From positions 434,001 to 498,000 of the forward strand of contig NZ_VLKH01000001.1 of assembly GCF_007830175.1 (NCBI RefSeq): DNA of 64,000 bases, read 5' to 3'. Shown here piece by piece: positions 46,473-54,296 of this stretch; position 1 is the stretch's first letter, and each line of letters begins with the position of its first letter. This DNA comes from Sedimentibacter saalensis. GTDB taxonomy: Bacteria > Bacillota > Clostridia > Tissierellales > Sedimentibacteraceae. The notes below the pieces were generated by a model. It ran no database searches, was not told the DNA's origin, and saw nothing but the letters and a program-made list of their open reading frames with translations. Both the position numbers and the translations under genes were made by a program.

Positions 46473-48284
46473 ATGAAAAACGACGATTTTGAAAAACCAA
46501 AAAAAATAGATAAAAATATTGCCAAGAGGCTTCTTAAGTACGCAAAGCCTTACATCTGGCAATTCGTGCTGGCTATTGCAATAATATTTGTAATAGTTGC
46601 AGTTGAACTTTACCAGCCGGTGCTCATTGGAGATGTGGTGGATAAATTTCTTTCCCGTTATTCAGGCACCCAGGCAAACACCGTGGATGCAGGAATAACT
46701 CAGCAGTCAAACATACAGGGAGTTATTAAAATAAGTTTAGCGTATTTGTCCACAGTGGCAGTTGTTTTTGTACTTGGTTATGCACAGGCAATGATACTTG
46801 CACGTGCAGGTCAAAAAATAATTTACAACATAAGAATGGAAATATTCACTCATTTAAACGATCTTTCCATAAGTTTCTTCAACAAAAACCCAATAGGAAG
46901 GCTTGTGACAAGAGTTACCAACGACACAGAAGCATTAAATGAAATGTATACCAGCGTAATTGTCAACATTTTAAAAAGCCTGTTTGTATTAATAGGCGTG
47001 GTAATTACCATGTTTAATTACAACGTAAAACTTTCATTGCTGACTTTCACCGTCATTCCTTTTATTGCAGTGTTCACATTTGCTTTTGAAAGTGCTTCAA
47101 AGAAAATATACAGGGAAATAAGAAGCAAAATATCAGCATTAAATGCCTTCATATCAGAACATGTTTCCGGCATGAAAATAGTACAGATATTTGCTGTTGA
47201 AAATGAAATATTTCACAAGTTCAAATCTGAAAATGAGAAATTAAGAAAAGAAAACATAAAACAACTTTTTGCATTCAGCATATACAATCCAACAAACTAC
47301 CTCATGAACATAACAGCCATTTCAATTCTTTTGTGGTTTGGAGGAAAAATGGTAATGGAAGGCGTTGTATCCATAGGAACCATAGTTGTTTTCCAGAGAT
47401 ACATAAGCAAGTTTTTCGAGCCAATACAGGAACTGGCCGAACAGCTTAACATAGTCCAGTCAGCAATGGCTGCTTCTGAAAGAATTTTTGGACTCATGGA
47501 CGAAGTTCCCGAAGTAATGGACAGCGAAAATGCAGTTGAAGTTGAGAGCTTCAAAGGAAGCATTGAGTTCAGGAATGTTTGGTTCTCCTACAAGGAAGAC
47601 GAGTGGATATTAAAAGATGTGTCCTTTAAGGTAAATCCAGGTGAAAGTGTTGCATTTGTAGGTGCTACCGGAGCAGGCAAAACAACAATTCAAAACCTGA
47701 TCTGCAGATATTATGACATTCAAAAGGGAGATATTTTCATAGACGGAATAAATATTAAGGATATTAAGGTTTCAGATCTGAGGAAAAACATAGGACAAAT
47801 GCTGCAGGATGTATTCCTGTTTTCAGGAGACATAAAAAGCAACATAAGGCTGCAGAATGATACTATCACAGATGAAGAAATAATTGAAGCTTCAAAATAC
47901 GTAAATGCTCACAGCTTCATCTCAAAGCTTCCCAACCAATACGACGAGCATGTAATAGAAAACGGCGCAGCATTTTCAGCCGGTCAAAGACAGCTGATTT
48001 CATTTGCAAGGACTCTTGCCTTCAAGCCTGACATATTGATACTTGATGAAGCAACAGCAAACATAGACACAGAAACTGAGGTTCTCATACAGGATGCTTT
48101 GAAAAAGCTCATGAAAGGAAGAACAACCCTAATAGTTGCACACAGACTTTCCACTGTTCAAAACTCAAGCAAAATAATAGTGATGCACAAGGGTGAAATA
48201 AGAGAAGAAGGAACGCATCAGGAACTGCTGTCCAACAAGGGAATTTACTACAAGCTATACAAGCTCCAATATGAGCATGCATAA
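46473..48284 (+). CDS. ABC exporter half, catalytic-site partner
   Basis: About 603 residues: membrane domain, then Walker A 'GATGAGKTT', signature 'FSAGQRQ' (altered from LSGGQ) and Walker B 'ILILDEATANID' with the catalytic Glu. The altered signature here and the Asp in the partner would fall in the same composite site, matching heterodimeric exporters with one active and one degenerate site. AGGGG precedes two ATGs; the second has better spacing. Confidence 0.93.
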   Translation: MKNDDFEKPKKIDKNIAKRLLKYAKPYIWQFVLAIAIIFVIVAVELYQPVLIGDVVDKFLSRYSGTQANTVDAGITQQSNIQGVIKISLAYLSTVAVVFVLGYAQAMILARAGQKIIYNIRMEIFTHLNDLSISFFNKNPIGRLVTRVTNDTEALNEMYTSVIVNILKSLFVLIGVVITMFNYNVKLSLLTFTVIPFIAVFTFAFESASKKIYREIRSKISALNAFISEHVSGMKIVQIFAVENEIFHKFKSENEKLRKENIKQLFAFSIYNPTNYLMNITAISILLWFGGKMVMEGVVSIGTIVVFQRYISKFFEPIQELAEQLNIVQSAMAASERIFGLMDEVPEVMDSENAVEVESFKGSIEFRNVWFSYKEDEWILKDVSFKVNPGESVAFVGATGAGKTTIQNLICRYYDIQKGDIFIDGINIKDIKVSDLRKNIGQMLQDVFLFSGDIKSNIRLQNDTITDEEIIEASKYVNAHSFISKLPNQYDEHVIENGAAFSAGQRQLISFARTLAFKPDILILDEATANIDTETEVLIQDALKKLMKGRTTLIVAHRLSTVQNSSKIIVMHKGEIREEGTHQELLSNKGIYYKLYKLQYEHA

Positions 48285-48306
48285 AATAAATATTATGGAG
48301 GTTATT

Positions 48307-48591
48307 ATGATTAAAGTAGTGGCAAAAGGTGTTTATCTGGAAGGAAAAACAGACGAAGCAATTGCATTGTACGATGAAATGGTGAAAGAAACAAGAAACG
48401 AACAAGGATGCATAGCTTACAATTTGTTCAGAGACAAGGACAACAAGGATATTTTAACCATGATAGAAGAGTGGGAAAGTGTTGAAGCCTTGGAAGCACA
48501 CAAAAATTCAGAACATTTCACAAGAATAATCCCAAAGATAGCAAGACTTCGAAAAAGTGCCGAGCTCAATGTATACGAGCTGATTTATTAA
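48307..48591 (+). CDS. Antibiotic biosynthesis monooxygenase (ABM) domain protein
   Basis: 94 residues, one dimeric alpha-beta barrel: 'ALYDEMVKETRNEQGCIAYNLF', seen in part as 'QGCIAYNLF', and 'EEWESVEALEAHKNSEHF'. Family members are small quinol or aromatic monooxygenases, haem-degrading enzymes or of unknown role. TATGGAGGTTATT precedes the ATG at 48307; the longer frame overlaps the ABC gene. May be the third gene of the exporter operon. Confidence 0.8.
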   Translation: MIKVVAKGVYLEGKTDEAIALYDEMVKETRNEQGCIAYNLFRDKDNKDILTMIEEWESVEALEAHKNSEHFTRIIPKIARLRKSAELNVYELIY

Positions 48592-48600
48592 TAATCTAGT

Positions 48601-48633
48601 AAAAATAAAAATGACATCTGTAAAAGATGTCAT
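48601..48633 (-). terminator. Terminator of the thiT transcript
   Basis: ATGACATCT/AGATGTCAT with TTTTTATTTTT on the minus strand. Lies beyond two repeat elements in the thiT 3' region. Confidence 0.65.
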
Positions 48634-48664
48634 CATACTATTGACAAACTTGAAATTAACCAAC

Positions 48665-48746
48665 TGTAGGGGCGGACCTCGTGTCCGTCCGTATTGATAA
48701 TTCAATAATTTTGGTATTTTCGGGAGGGCACGAGACCCTCCCCTAC
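48665..48746. repeat. 82-bp GTAGGGG inverted element, copy 1
   Basis: One arm tgtaggggcggacctcgtgt, the inverted arm ending ...ctcccctaca, and a centre containing attcaataatttt. Each arm is itself partly self-complementary (GGACCTCGTGTCC). A second element of the same design starts 54 bases later. Confidence 0.75.
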
Positions 48747-48800
48747 ATACTGGAATGAAAAAATAACCGAATCATTGCAAAGTGGTTTAATTTATCAAGA

Positions 48801-48880
48801 TGTAGGGGCGGACCTCGTGTCCACCCGAGTTATTAATTCAATAACTTTGTTGTCTTAGGAAGGACTAGACCTACCCCACA
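48801..48880. repeat. 80-bp GTAGGGG inverted element, copy 2
   Basis: tgtaggggcggacctcgtgt ... accccaca, centre attcaataacttt like copy 1; the right arm has decayed (aggaaggactagaccta). Confidence 0.7.
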
Positions 48881-48920
48881 TCATTGAAACAAATTTGATA
48901 ACACCTAAAGACGTCATTTT

Positions 48921-49550
48921 TTATTCCTGCTTATACTTTTCAAAAAACTGCCTTACTTGTGGAATCAGCAAAATTGCAACTGTTGCAACAGCTTCTGGCA
49001 GCATGTATGTCATGTTGTAAAAAAATGACCATGACACAGCACTGAATCCTTCGGCAGCATACATTCCCCAGAATATGATTCCAGAAACAACAGTTACAAG
49101 GTATCTTCCAAGAACTCCAACCAGGTATCCTGTTATCATTCCTTGTTTTGTCTCTCTCAGTATTGCTCCAATTCCAATGGCTCCAAAAGCCAATGGGTAA
49201 TCCATGAATATTTGTATAGGGTGAATAACGTAAGGATTGATAACCAGATCCAAAAGGCCATAAGCCATTCCTGCAAGAATTCCCTGCCTTGGTCCAAACA
49301 AGTAACCTACCAAAAACAGTGCAAACATGCTGAACGCAGTTATTGAACCTCCCTGAGGCATTCTGAACAATGTCACTTGATTTAACACAAATGCTACTCC
49401 CATCAATATTGCTGACTTAACCAGTACAGACACGTCGTTCTTTTTCTTGCTTGATCTCATTATTAAAACCAACAGCAAAAATATTGTTGCTACTGTCAGA
49501 ACCTGTCCCGGAACAGATTCAAAAAATGATTGTAATGCTTCTTCTGACAT
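48921..49550 (-). CDS. thiT: Energy-coupled thiamine transporter ThiT
   Basis: 209 residues with six hydrophobic segments and the ThiT features 'GGSITAFSMFALFLVGYLFGP', seen as 'GGSITAFSM', then 'GLLDLVINPYVIHPIQ' and 'DYPLAFGAIG'. S component that binds thiamine and pairs with a shared ECF module not present here. Controlled by the TPP riboswitch directly upstream; its binding site GGGAGG lies inside the switch hairpin. Confidence 0.95.
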   Translation of the reverse strand: MSEEALQSFFESVPGQVLTVATIFLLLVLIMRSSKKKNDVSVLVKSAILMGVAFVLNQVTLFRMPQGGSITAFSMFALFLVGYLFGPRQGILAGMAYGLLDLVINPYVIHPIQIFMDYPLAFGAIGIGAILRETKQGMITGYLVGVLGRYLVTVVSGIIFWGMYAAEGFSAVSWSFFYNMTYMLPEAVATVAILLIPQVRQFFEKYKQE

Positions 49551-49579
49551 AAAAAAACCTCCCTTTTTCGCGGGGAGGG
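49551..49579 (-). terminator. Riboswitch hairpin overlapping the thiT binding site
   Basis: Minus strand CCTCCC-CGCGAAAAA-GGGAGG then seven T immediately before the ATG. The 3' arm is the only Shine-Dalgarno for thiT, so the hairpin could act as a terminator, a translation block, or both. Confidence 0.8.
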
Positions 49580-49602
49580 GGCTAAACTATGCTTTACGGT
49601 CG

Positions 49603-49670
49603 TCTTCCTTTCGCCGGTACTAACCGGATCAAGTTTTGAGGGTAAATTCTCAGCATTTAAGCTCCCCTAG
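49603..49670 (-). promoter_or_regulatory. TPP riboswitch (thiT)
   Basis: Minus strand GGGGAGC, GCTGAGA, ACCCTCA, AACTTGATCCGGTTAGTACCGG and CGAAAGGAAG, the standard aptamer. Shorter variable stem than the thi operon switch. Confidence 0.95.
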
Positions 49671-49693
49671 CGAATTACTTTTATTTGTATCAT

Positions 49694-49721
49694 ATTATAC
49701 CACGTTAAACTCAAATTTCAA
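49694..49721 (-). promoter_or_regulatory. Promoter of thiT
   Basis: Minus strand TTGAAA, 16 bases, TATAAT, just upstream of the aptamer. Confidence 0.65.
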
Positions 49722-49725
49722 TAGT

Positions 49726-49773
49726 TAAATTACTTAGCCTTTTTACAACATAAATTACTTAGCCTTTTTACAA
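49726..49773. repeat. 23-bp tandem direct repeat
   Basis: taaattacttagccttttta plus caa, twice in a row (49726-49748 and 49751-49773) with two bases between. Confidence 0.85.
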
Positions 49774-49774
49774 T

Positions 49775-49816
49775 AAAATAAAAAGTAGGTTGTTGTCCTG
49801 ACAAACAACAACCTAC
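49775..49816 (-). terminator. Terminator of the Asp/Arg-repeat gene
   Basis: GTAGGTTGTTGT/ACAACAACCTAC, a perfect 12-bp stem, with TTTTTATTTTATT on the minus strand. Confidence 0.85.
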
Positions 49817-49822
49817 CTTGTG

Positions 49823-50065
49823 TTAAAAGAAAAATCGCCAGAAAAAAAACCATAATGGAAAGTCAAAGTCAAAATCAAAATCACGTCTTCTTCTGTCATA
49901 TCTTCTTCTATCAAAGTCAAAGTCACGTCTTCTTCTGTCATAGTCATAGTAACGTCTTCTATCATAGTCATAGTCACGTCTCATATCAAATCTGTTCATG
50001 CTCACATCATTATCATTGATATCCATGTTGTATATAGGATAATCATTATTAAAATCATTATTCAA
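49823..50065 (-). CDS. Low-complexity Asp/Arg/Tyr repeat protein
   Basis: About 80 residues. The middle consists of repeats of the type DYDRRR / DFDRRR (about residues 30-67), and the end is aromatic, 'DFPLWFFFWRFFF'. The open frame starts at an ATG (50083) without a binding site; AAAGGAG within it lies eight bases before a TTG at 50065. A real terminator follows. Position beside the cotJ genes suggests, without proof, a spore-surface role. No family recognised. Confidence 0.5.
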   Translation of the reverse strand: MNNDFNNDYPIYNMDINDNDVSMNRFDMRRDYDYDRRRYYDYDRRRRDFDFDRRRYDRRRRDFDFDFDFPLWFFFWRFFF

Positions 50066-50477
50066 ATTATATGCTCCTTTCATTCAAAATTTACATAACA
50101 AATATTTATGAACTACTTTTATAAGTTTAATACAGTAATATATGTAAAAGTATATATTTTGACACAAATTACAAAATAAATGTAAAATTATATAAAATAT
50201 TGTGGCATAGATATATATATTATCAAATCATGAGAGTATTTTTAATTTAATTTATTGGAAATGATGATTTGATGATCACTTTAAATGTACAAATAAATTG
50301 CTTGAATATCTTTCGGAGAAAACAATAACCAGTAATATTCCACCGATATTATGTAGACAAAAAATACATTTACCCCATTAAATTCATATAAAGTACTAAT
50401 AATAAGACATGTTTATCACATTTTTTTGGTTATAGAATATTTTAAAAATGAGCTTACCTAAAAAGGTGGTGATATTT
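50066..50477. other. Divergent intergenic region
   Basis: About 410 AT-rich bases between two unusual genes transcribed in opposite directions. Promoters for both must lie here, but I could not assign hexamers. No hairpin with a T tract seen. Confidence 0.4.
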
Positions 50478-50738
50478 ATGAGTTATAGAAATTATGGTAA
50501 TGTTGCTGGTACAACTGGCAGAAGATGTGATTGCGAATGCGTTTTTGAATGTTTACTAGAATTGCTCGAAGACGCACTTGAAGAAAATAATCATCATTGT
50601 CATCATAGAAATAATGATGTAGCTGGTACCGGTAGAAATCGAAATCGTCATCATAACTGCGACTGTGTTTTCGAGTGTTTAATAGAATTACTTGAAGACG
50701 CTTTAGAAGAAGACAACAACCACCATTGTCATAGATAG
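50478..50738 (+). CDS. Cys/His-rich protein with internal duplication
   Basis: About 86 residues made of two similar halves. Each has 'CDC(EC)VFECLxELLEDALEExN' followed by 'HHCHR', so an amphipathic acidic helix is bracketed by Cys and His clusters; the spacer 'VAGTxGR' is also repeated. AAAGGTGGTGATATTT precedes the ATG at 50478. Likely binds metal or forms disulfides. It lies just before cotJABC, so a spore coat role is plausible. Family not recognised. Confidence 0.6.
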   Translation: MSYRNYGNVAGTTGRRCDCECVFECLLELLEDALEENNHHCHHRNNDVAGTGRNRNRHHNCDCVFECLIELLEDALEEDNNHHCHR

Positions 50739-50761
50739 TTTTATATAAATTGGTCTACCAT

Positions 50762-50782
50762 GGACGGGAATTCATCCCGTCC
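50762..50782 (+). terminator. Hairpin after the Cys/His-rich gene
   Basis: GGACGGGA-ATTCA-TCCCGTCC followed by TATAATTATTT, a weak T-rich tail. Confidence 0.55.
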
Positions 50783-50800
50783 TATAATTATTTCTTGGAC

Positions 50801-50827
50801 AATAAAAAAACTCTGGATTACCCAGAG
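50801..50827 (-). terminator. Minus-strand terminator without an intact gene
   Basis: CTCTGG/CCAGAG with seven T on the minus strand. Only a 22-codon open remnant (50841-50906) lies before it. Confidence 0.55.
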
Positions 50828-50840
50828 CTCCTACTTACTA

Positions 50841-50906
50841 TTATTCACCAATAGGGTCTTCAATTAAGGTAGTTACTCTAAATTCATATTCAACCCTTTT
50901 ATTTGA
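50841..50906 (-). pseudogene. Possible gene remnant
   Basis: An open stretch of 21 sense codons with protein-like composition (KRVEYEFRVTTLIEDPIGE) ends at a TAA and is followed by a terminator, but it has no start codon. May be the 3' end of a lost gene. Confidence 0.3.
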
Positions 50907-51027
50907 TTATTGATATATAAATGTGTATATACAATTTCAGCAAACAAGTCACTTATCGCTTCTTAATGAATAATATAATTATAGCTATCTATCGATAGAA
51001 GATATTCTTTAGAAAGGAATGAAGATT

Positions 51028-51222
51028 TTGATTAGAAAAGATTATGACAACTATATACCAATGGTGCCATATATGCCAGAAAACCCAATGGTAGGGTATG
51101 GTTATGTGCCTTATCAGATCAACCCAAGATATTTTAACAATATAAACGAAGCATTTGTTCAAGGAACAGTCTATCCGGACCTGGTGACTCCGTATTTAGA
51201 ATTCATTCACGAAGGGGTGTAG
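51028..51222 (+). CDS. cotJA: Spore coat protein CotJA
   Basis: 64 residues, Pro/Tyr-rich: 'YIPMVPYMPENPMVGYGYVP' and 'ALVQGTLYP'-like 'AFVQGTVYPDLVTPYLEF', as in CotJA. The ATG at 51019 touches AGAAAGGA and is too close; a TTG nine bases from it is used. First gene of cotJABC, made in the mother cell. Confidence 0.9.
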   Translation: MIRKDYDNYIPMVPYMPENPMVGYGYVPYQINPRYFNNINEAFVQGTVYPDLVTPYLEFIHEGV

Positions 51223-51225
51223 AGT

Positions 51226-51501
51226 ATGATGAATTATGAATCACATAAAGGAATGTCCCGCCAGCAGCAAGCAATGCTCTTGGATATTCAGAAATTAAAT
51301 TTTGCTGTAACTGACCTTGCCTTATATCTAGCTACTCATCCTAACGATCCTGTTGCCCTCTACAGACATCATGAGTATGCTACACATCTTAAGCAGTATC
51401 GTGAAGCATATGAAGCTGAATACGGCCCGCTGTGCAACATGAATCCAGAAATGGGCGACACATGGCGTTATATAAACAGCCCATGGCCCTGGGAAATGTA
51501 A
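51226..51501 (+). CDS. cotJB: Spore coat protein CotJB
   Basis: 91 residues, helical, with 'LLDIQKLNFAVTDLALYLATHPND' (seen as 'LNFAVTDLALYL') and the ending 'WRYINSPWPWEM', both typical of CotJB. Starts three bases after cotJA; GAAGGGG precedes the ATG. Needed with CotJC in the coat. Confidence 0.94.
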   Translation: MMNYESHKGMSRQQQAMLLDIQKLNFAVTDLALYLATHPNDPVALYRHHEYATHLKQYREAYEAEYGPLCNMNPEMGDTWRYINSPWPWEM

Positions 51502-51531
51502 AAATTCAATAGAAAGGAATGAATAGAGATT

Positions 51532-52104
51532 ATGTTTGTTTATGATAAAAAGCTACAATACCCTGTAAGGGTTTCCAACAAAGATGTAAGAATGGCCAAG
51601 GCTGTTTTAAATCAATACGGCGGAGCTGACGGTGAAATGAGCGCAAGTATGAATTACCTCACTCAAAGATTCAGCATGCCTCTGAATGAAACAAAAGCTG
51701 TATTGACCGATATAGGCACTGAAGAGCTGGGCCATATGGAGATGGTGGCTACACTGTTTAAAAAATTAATACATGGTGCTACAAAAGACGAATTAATAGC
51801 AGCTGGCATGGGAGGATACTTTGCAAACCATGAAACATGTCCGTTCCTGGTAGATGCAGCTGAAGTTCCATGGGAAGCAAAATACACCCAGGCAAAGGGG
51901 GATCCTATAGCTGATTTGTACAATGACATGGCTGCAGAGCAAAAAGCAAGAGCAACATATGAAAACCTGATTCTTTTAACAGATGACCCTCTTGTAAAAG
52001 ACACACTGAGATGGCTGAGAGAAAGAGAAATAGTTCACTTCCAAAGATTCGGCGAAGGCCTGAGACTCGTTGAAGAATACACCGCAAGCAAGAGATACTT
52101 CTAA
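51532..52104 (+). CDS. cotJC: Spore coat manganese catalase-like protein CotJC
   Basis: 190 residues of the Mn-catalase ferritin-like fold: 'ELGHMEMVATLFKKL' (EExGHxE metal motif), 'PWEAKYTQAKGDPIADLYNDMAAEQKAR' in part, and 'REREIVHFQRFGEGL'. Probably has catalase-type dimetal ligands (Glu/His). AGAAAGGAATGAATAGAGATT precedes the ATG. Last gene of cotJABC; a decayed copy of its 3' end lies at 52941. Confidence 0.95.
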   Translation: MFVYDKKLQYPVRVSNKDVRMAKAVLNQYGGADGEMSASMNYLTQRFSMPLNETKAVLTDIGTEELGHMEMVATLFKKLIHGATKDELIAAGMGGYFANHETCPFLVDAAEVPWEAKYTQAKGDPIADLYNDMAAEQKARATYENLILLTDDPLVKDTLRWLREREIVHFQRFGEGLRLVEEYTASKRYF

Positions 52105-52118
52105 GCACAAAAGTGTAT

Positions 52119-52156
52119 TGACATCTGCAGATAAACTTGCAGGTGTCATTTATTTA
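52119..52156 (+). terminator. cotJABC terminator
   Basis: TGACATCTGCA / TGCAGGTGTCA with an 8-base loop, then TTTATTT. Confidence 0.8.
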
Positions 52157-52184
52157 AGTGAATACCTTTTTGATTTTAATTATT

Positions 52185-52217
52185 GCACAAAACCATTAAA
52201 AATTAATGGTTTTGTGC
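52185..52217. repeat. 15-bp perfect hairpin
   Basis: GCACAAAACCATTAA-AAA-TTAATGGTTTTGTGC; no T tract follows. Function unknown; possibly a second terminator or a small-element relic. Confidence 0.6.
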
Positions 52218-52304
52218 TAAGTTATATCGAAATTTATTGAGCGTTTTTCGCAGTCTGCCGTCCCCACTGTCTTAATACCTACATTTTTAACAGTATAGCT
52301 GATA

Positions 52305-52784
52305 TCAATCTCGAGAGTTCATTTTAATATAAAGAAAAAAGTAAAAGAGCATACTAAGACTACCTACTAAATACCATCTCAGTCCTATAAAAAAACCGAC
52401 AATACATAATACTAGCTGGATTACCAATAAACAAGTTTCATCCTTTAAAATTATTTGGTCTTTTTTATGGCTAATGTTAAAATGTTTTATAAACCATCGT
52501 ATAATAATTTTATTCTCCGCAACAACCTCATTTAAGTTGAATTGTATATGAAACTCCATTAGCTTGACCGCCAAAATAAATATAAACGAAGCAGGAAATG
52601 CAGCTAAAAAAATATTATAGCTTTTCATATTATAAAATATATGGGAAAATTTATTTGTATCAGGGTTAATGATTATACGCGTAATATTTAATAATTGAAA
52701 AGCCATAGCCCAAAATGAAAATGCCCCACCTATAATTTTACGTATTTTTTCATTTTTAATTATATGTTTTCTTTCTCTTTTCAC
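52305..52784 (-). CDS. Membrane protein, unrecognised
   Basis: 159 residues with four hydrophobic segments (about 17-35, 56-74, 118-135, 137-153) and a basic N-terminus. GTG start with only AGAGAG nearby, so the start is uncertain. No family recognised and no partner: the neighbours are cotJABC (opposite strand) and azlCD. Confidence 0.45.
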   Translation of the reverse strand: MKRERKHIIKNEKIRKIIGGAFSFWAMAFQLLNITRIIINPDTNKFSHIFYNMKSYNIFLAAFPASFIFILAVKLMEFHIQFNLNEVVAENKIIIRWFIKHFNISHKKDQIILKDETCLLVIQLVLCIVGFFIGLRWYLVGSLSMLFYFFLYIKMNSRD

Positions 52785-52940
52785 AATAAACTCTCTTTCT
52801 TTTCAGAGAAGTCAATTATAAATTTACAGACTTTTTCATAAAGACCCATTTAAAATACAAAGTTAGATCCATAAGCAGAGATTTAATTGCCAATTATATA
52901 CCATTTTAATATACTTTTTCATAAAAATATGTCGAACTTT

Positions 52941-53025
52941 GTCTCGTAAGAGACAGCCTGAGATGTATGAAAAAGAAACAGTTCACTTCAAATGATTCGA
53001 GAAGGCTTGAGATTTATGTAAAAGT
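52941..53025 (+). pseudogene. Decayed fragment of cotJC
   Basis: About 85 bases align with 51994-52080 of cotJC: 'gtaagagacagcctgagatg', 'gttcacttc' and 'gattcgagaaggcttgaga' match the region coding for 'VKDTLRWLREREIVHFQRFGEGLRL', with small deletions that break the frame. Confidence 0.65.
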
Positions 53026-53032
53026 ATTTAAA

Positions 53033-53066
53033 ATATGAGATTCTTCGGCTGTGCCTCGAACGACGT
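53033..53066. repeat. TGTCATTCTGAG repeat fragment
   Basis: atgagattcttcggctgtgc matches the inner part of the 40050 and 43599 copies; ends missing. Abuts the cotJC fragment. Confidence 0.55.
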
Positions 53067-53131
53067 CTTATCACCTGATAATACCTTGACAAGTGTTCAG
53101 TTTTTCACTTCAAATTATATAATATATTTTT

Positions 53132-53434
53132 CTACACCAACATATAAACAACAATATCAGATATTATTGCACCTACAACTACTAACATAATTGGCATTTT
53201 CAACCAGCTTAATATTACTGCTACGAAAGCACCAACAAGCCCGATTGCCATATTTCCTTCATCAACTGACAAAACCCCCGGGAAAATCAATGCGGCCATT
53301 GCCGTATAAGGAATAAGGCTCAAAAACTTCTCCATCTTTTTATTAAATCTAATTTTTTCAACCAGGACTGCAGGAAGCATTCGAGGTAAATATGTTACAA
53401 TTCCCATTCCAATGATTAAAATTAATATCCTCAT
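53132..53434 (-). CDS. azlD: AzlD, branched-chain amino acid exporter small subunit
   Basis: 100 residues, four hydrophobic segments, with 'GMGIVTYLPRMLPAVL' and 'SLIPYTAMAALIFPGVL' as in AzlD. Works with AzlC in amino acid (or analogue) export. Its start overlaps the azlC stop by four bases (ATGA). Confidence 0.92.
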   Translation of the reverse strand: MRILILIIGMGIVTYLPRMLPAVLVEKIRFNKKMEKFLSLIPYTAMAALIFPGVLSVDEGNMAIGLVGAFVAVILSWLKMPIMLVVVGAIISDIVVYMLV

Positions 53435-54117
53435 TCCATGCTCCTTTCCTCATCCTTTATTATGACCATCCCTATGCATGCACCTATTAAAATTGAAAAG
53501 ATAAGTGCTGTGCTGGATGAAAAAAACATTCCAAACATGCTGTTAATGATTCCTGTAATAATTACAACTAAAAACAACTGCATATTTTTTCTAATATTAG
53601 GCATAAGTATTGCTATAAATGAAGCATAAAATGCTATTCCAAGGCTTTTAGAAATTGTATCAGGCAATACGCTAAGTGCGATACAGCCAATGGCCGTGGA
53701 GGTAATCCATGAAATACCGAGGACCACATTGATTCCAAATAAAAATATATCATCGTCCTCCCCTTCTTCACTCATGGAAAACAAGGCAAAAGATTCATCA
53801 CACAACACATAAGCCAGGGCCATTTTTTTAAGCAGCCCCTTTTCTTTTAATCTGTTCATAACATATGTACTCATTATAAGGTGCCTGAGGTTAATTAAAA
53901 ATGTTGCAAATATAATAGCCGGAACGGATGCTCCCTGAACAAGCATGCCTATGGACATAATCTGGCTTGCTCCGGCAAATACTATAATTGACATGAGTAT
54001 TGCCTGCCATGATTCCAATCCTCCCTGCCTTGCTATAATTCCAAAAGAAATTCCAACCGGAATGACTCCCATACATATGGGCAGTCCTGTTTTTACTCCA
54101 GAAATAAATCGCTTCAT
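53431..54117 (-). CDS. azlC: AzlC, branched-chain amino acid exporter large subunit
   Basis: About 228 residues with the AzlC/YgaZ pattern 'GVKTGLPICMGVIPVGISFG', 'MSIIVFAGASQIM' and 'NLRHLIMSTYV'. The frame opens 43 codons upstream, but AAAGGGGAAG precedes the ATG at 54117 and gives the family N-terminus. Divergent from an AraC-type regulator that probably controls it. Confidence 0.93.
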   Translation of the reverse strand: MKRFISGVKTGLPICMGVIPVGISFGIIARQGGLESWQAILMSIIVFAGASQIMSIGMLVQGASVPAIIFATFLINLRHLIMSTYVMNRLKEKGLLKKMALAYVLCDESFALFSMSEEGEDDDIFLFGINVVLGISWITSTAIGCIALSVLPDTISKSLGIAFYASFIAILMPNIRKNMQLFLVVIITGIINSMFGMFFSSSTALIFSILIGACIGMVIIKDEERSME

Positions 54118-54296
54118 GCTGTAAACTTCCCCTTTATCTTTAAATACATCTATTCTACTACACAAAAATTTACAACGCAATTTATATTTATCCGTTTTGT
54201 GATATAATGTTATTAAAAAATATAAGAAAAAGTCAATATTGTACAAGAGCCGTAAAACCCCTTGTGATATTCTTGTGTTAAAGAAAGGAGCATGTC

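Noticed and set aside
48601..48910. Alternating GTAGGGG units as a possible CRISPR array or origin
   Set aside because: The units alternate in orientation and form two palindromic elements; no regular spacer length and no cas genes.
49850..50000. Regularly repeated short units that look like a CRISPR array
   Set aside because: Units are 6-30 bases, vary in length, keep the reading frame and encode DYDRRR repeats; there are no spacers.
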